In this document: positions 63,818 to 64,000 of the stretch, in pieces
Position numbering within the stretch: position 1 is the stretch's first letter
Layout of the letters: the number at the start of each line of letters is the position of its first letter
NCBI GenBank assembly: GCA_934646815.1
Contig: CAKUEW010000002.1
Span: 124,001-188,000 of the forward strand
DNA length: 64,000 nucleotides
Reading direction: 5' to 3'
From: an uncultured Collinsella sp.
GTDB lineage: Bacteria > Actinomycetota > Coriobacteriia > Coriobacteriales > Coriobacteriaceae
The notes under the pieces: model-generated
Told to the model about the DNA's origin: nothing
Database searches by the model: none
The model's input: only the letters and a program-made list of their open reading frames with translations
Position numbers and translations under genes: made by a program

Positions 63818-64000
63818 GACTAGCTTTCGACAACCATGACAACGCCGATGTTTTGGCAACGACAGCGAAAACCCGCCAGAGCGAGCAAGGTGCCTTGAAG
63901 CGAAATGAATCCGCAGGTTGAACATAAGTCAGCGAGCGGGTCGCATTTGAGACAAGGTGACGTGAAACGAAAGGGCGCTGACCTTCTGGTCGCGCCCTTG
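63818..64000. repeat. Structured intergenic repeat, copy 3 (cut by the window end)
   Basis: It begins with CGCCGATGTTTTGGC-ACGACAGCGA, as in the element at 1338. It continues with CCGCAGG-TGA-CATAAGTCAGCG, as in the element at 54179, and ends in a hairpin AAGGGCGCTGACC/GGTCGCGCCCTT (63971-63998). It therefore links the elements at 1.3 and 54.2 kb into one family. Confidence 0.5.

Larger units (their letters stand above)
63474..64000. other. Repeat-filled intergenic region at the window end
   Basis: No gene is visible. The region contains repeat family 1 copy 4, a hairpin AGAGTGGACAATCTCCC/GGGAGATTATCCACTCT (about 63698-63762), a copy of the AGTCATTTAAGAACGTCCCC repeat near 63778, and a structured repeat that runs to the window edge. 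Confidence 0.6.

Overview
This is a bacterial chromosome window with high G+C coding DNA, dense gene packing, Shine-Dalgarno starts and short intergenic gaps. Gene content and protein style (PstSCAB, SerC/SerA, DUF1015-like, Sapep dipeptidase, DegV, queuine TGT) suggest an Actinomycetota member of the Coriobacteriia, most like Collinsella. That placement is an inference from resemblance, because no rRNA or other marker gene lies in the window.

Layout. 1-4.3 kb: a polysaccharide-flippase-like membrane protein, a PPP-type phosphatase and a K+/H+ antiporter. 4.4-30.3 kb: a defence-island-like block. Ten minus-strand genes follow one another leftward from 27.0 kb, and a diverging SNF2 helicase gene starts at 27.3 kb. 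The block holds two copies of a three-gene cassette in the same order: a large protein with a shared C-terminal module, then a ParB-fold protein, then a SNF2-like ATPase. A GIY-YIG/helicase plus Eco57I-type methylase pair sits between the copies, with a third protein carrying the shared module, a coiled-coil protein and a very acidic 78-residue protein. I recognise the individual domains but no named system with this composition, so it is the best candidate here for an undescribed system.

30.4-43.5 kb: serine biosynthesis (serC, serA), an M20 peptidase, a shortened DUF1015-like protein, two histidine phosphatases, a nitroreductase, an HdeD-like membrane protein, a DUF188 protein, a His-rich metal exporter and a 3'-5' exonuclease. 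Two related PD-(D/E)XK nuclease-like genes lie among these. 43.8-47.1 kb: a zinc-type efflux operon (SmtB-like repressor, free HMA domain, P1B ATPase) with visible operators, then a DtxR/MntR-type regulator. 47.3-56.5 kb: HAD hydrolases, an ABC-F ATPase, pstSCAB and a Sapep dipeptidase. 56.6-63.5 kb: DegV, an islet carrying one large primase-helicase-PLD protein of the TOTE conflict type, a LOG-family protein and tgt. The islet is flanked by direct repeats that include a truncated copy of the LOG gene 3' end.

Intergenic DNA is rich in repeats: four copies of an inverted repeat built on TTGCGGTGAAATAGGGACT, a CCACCACAAAGG-type inverted repeat, larger structured repeats at 1.3, 54.2 and 63.8 kb, and three elements of about 190-215 bp with terminal inverted repeats. 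Each of those three elements lies beside a nuclease-like or TOTE gene. I saw no tRNA, rRNA, CRISPR array or intact transposase gene.
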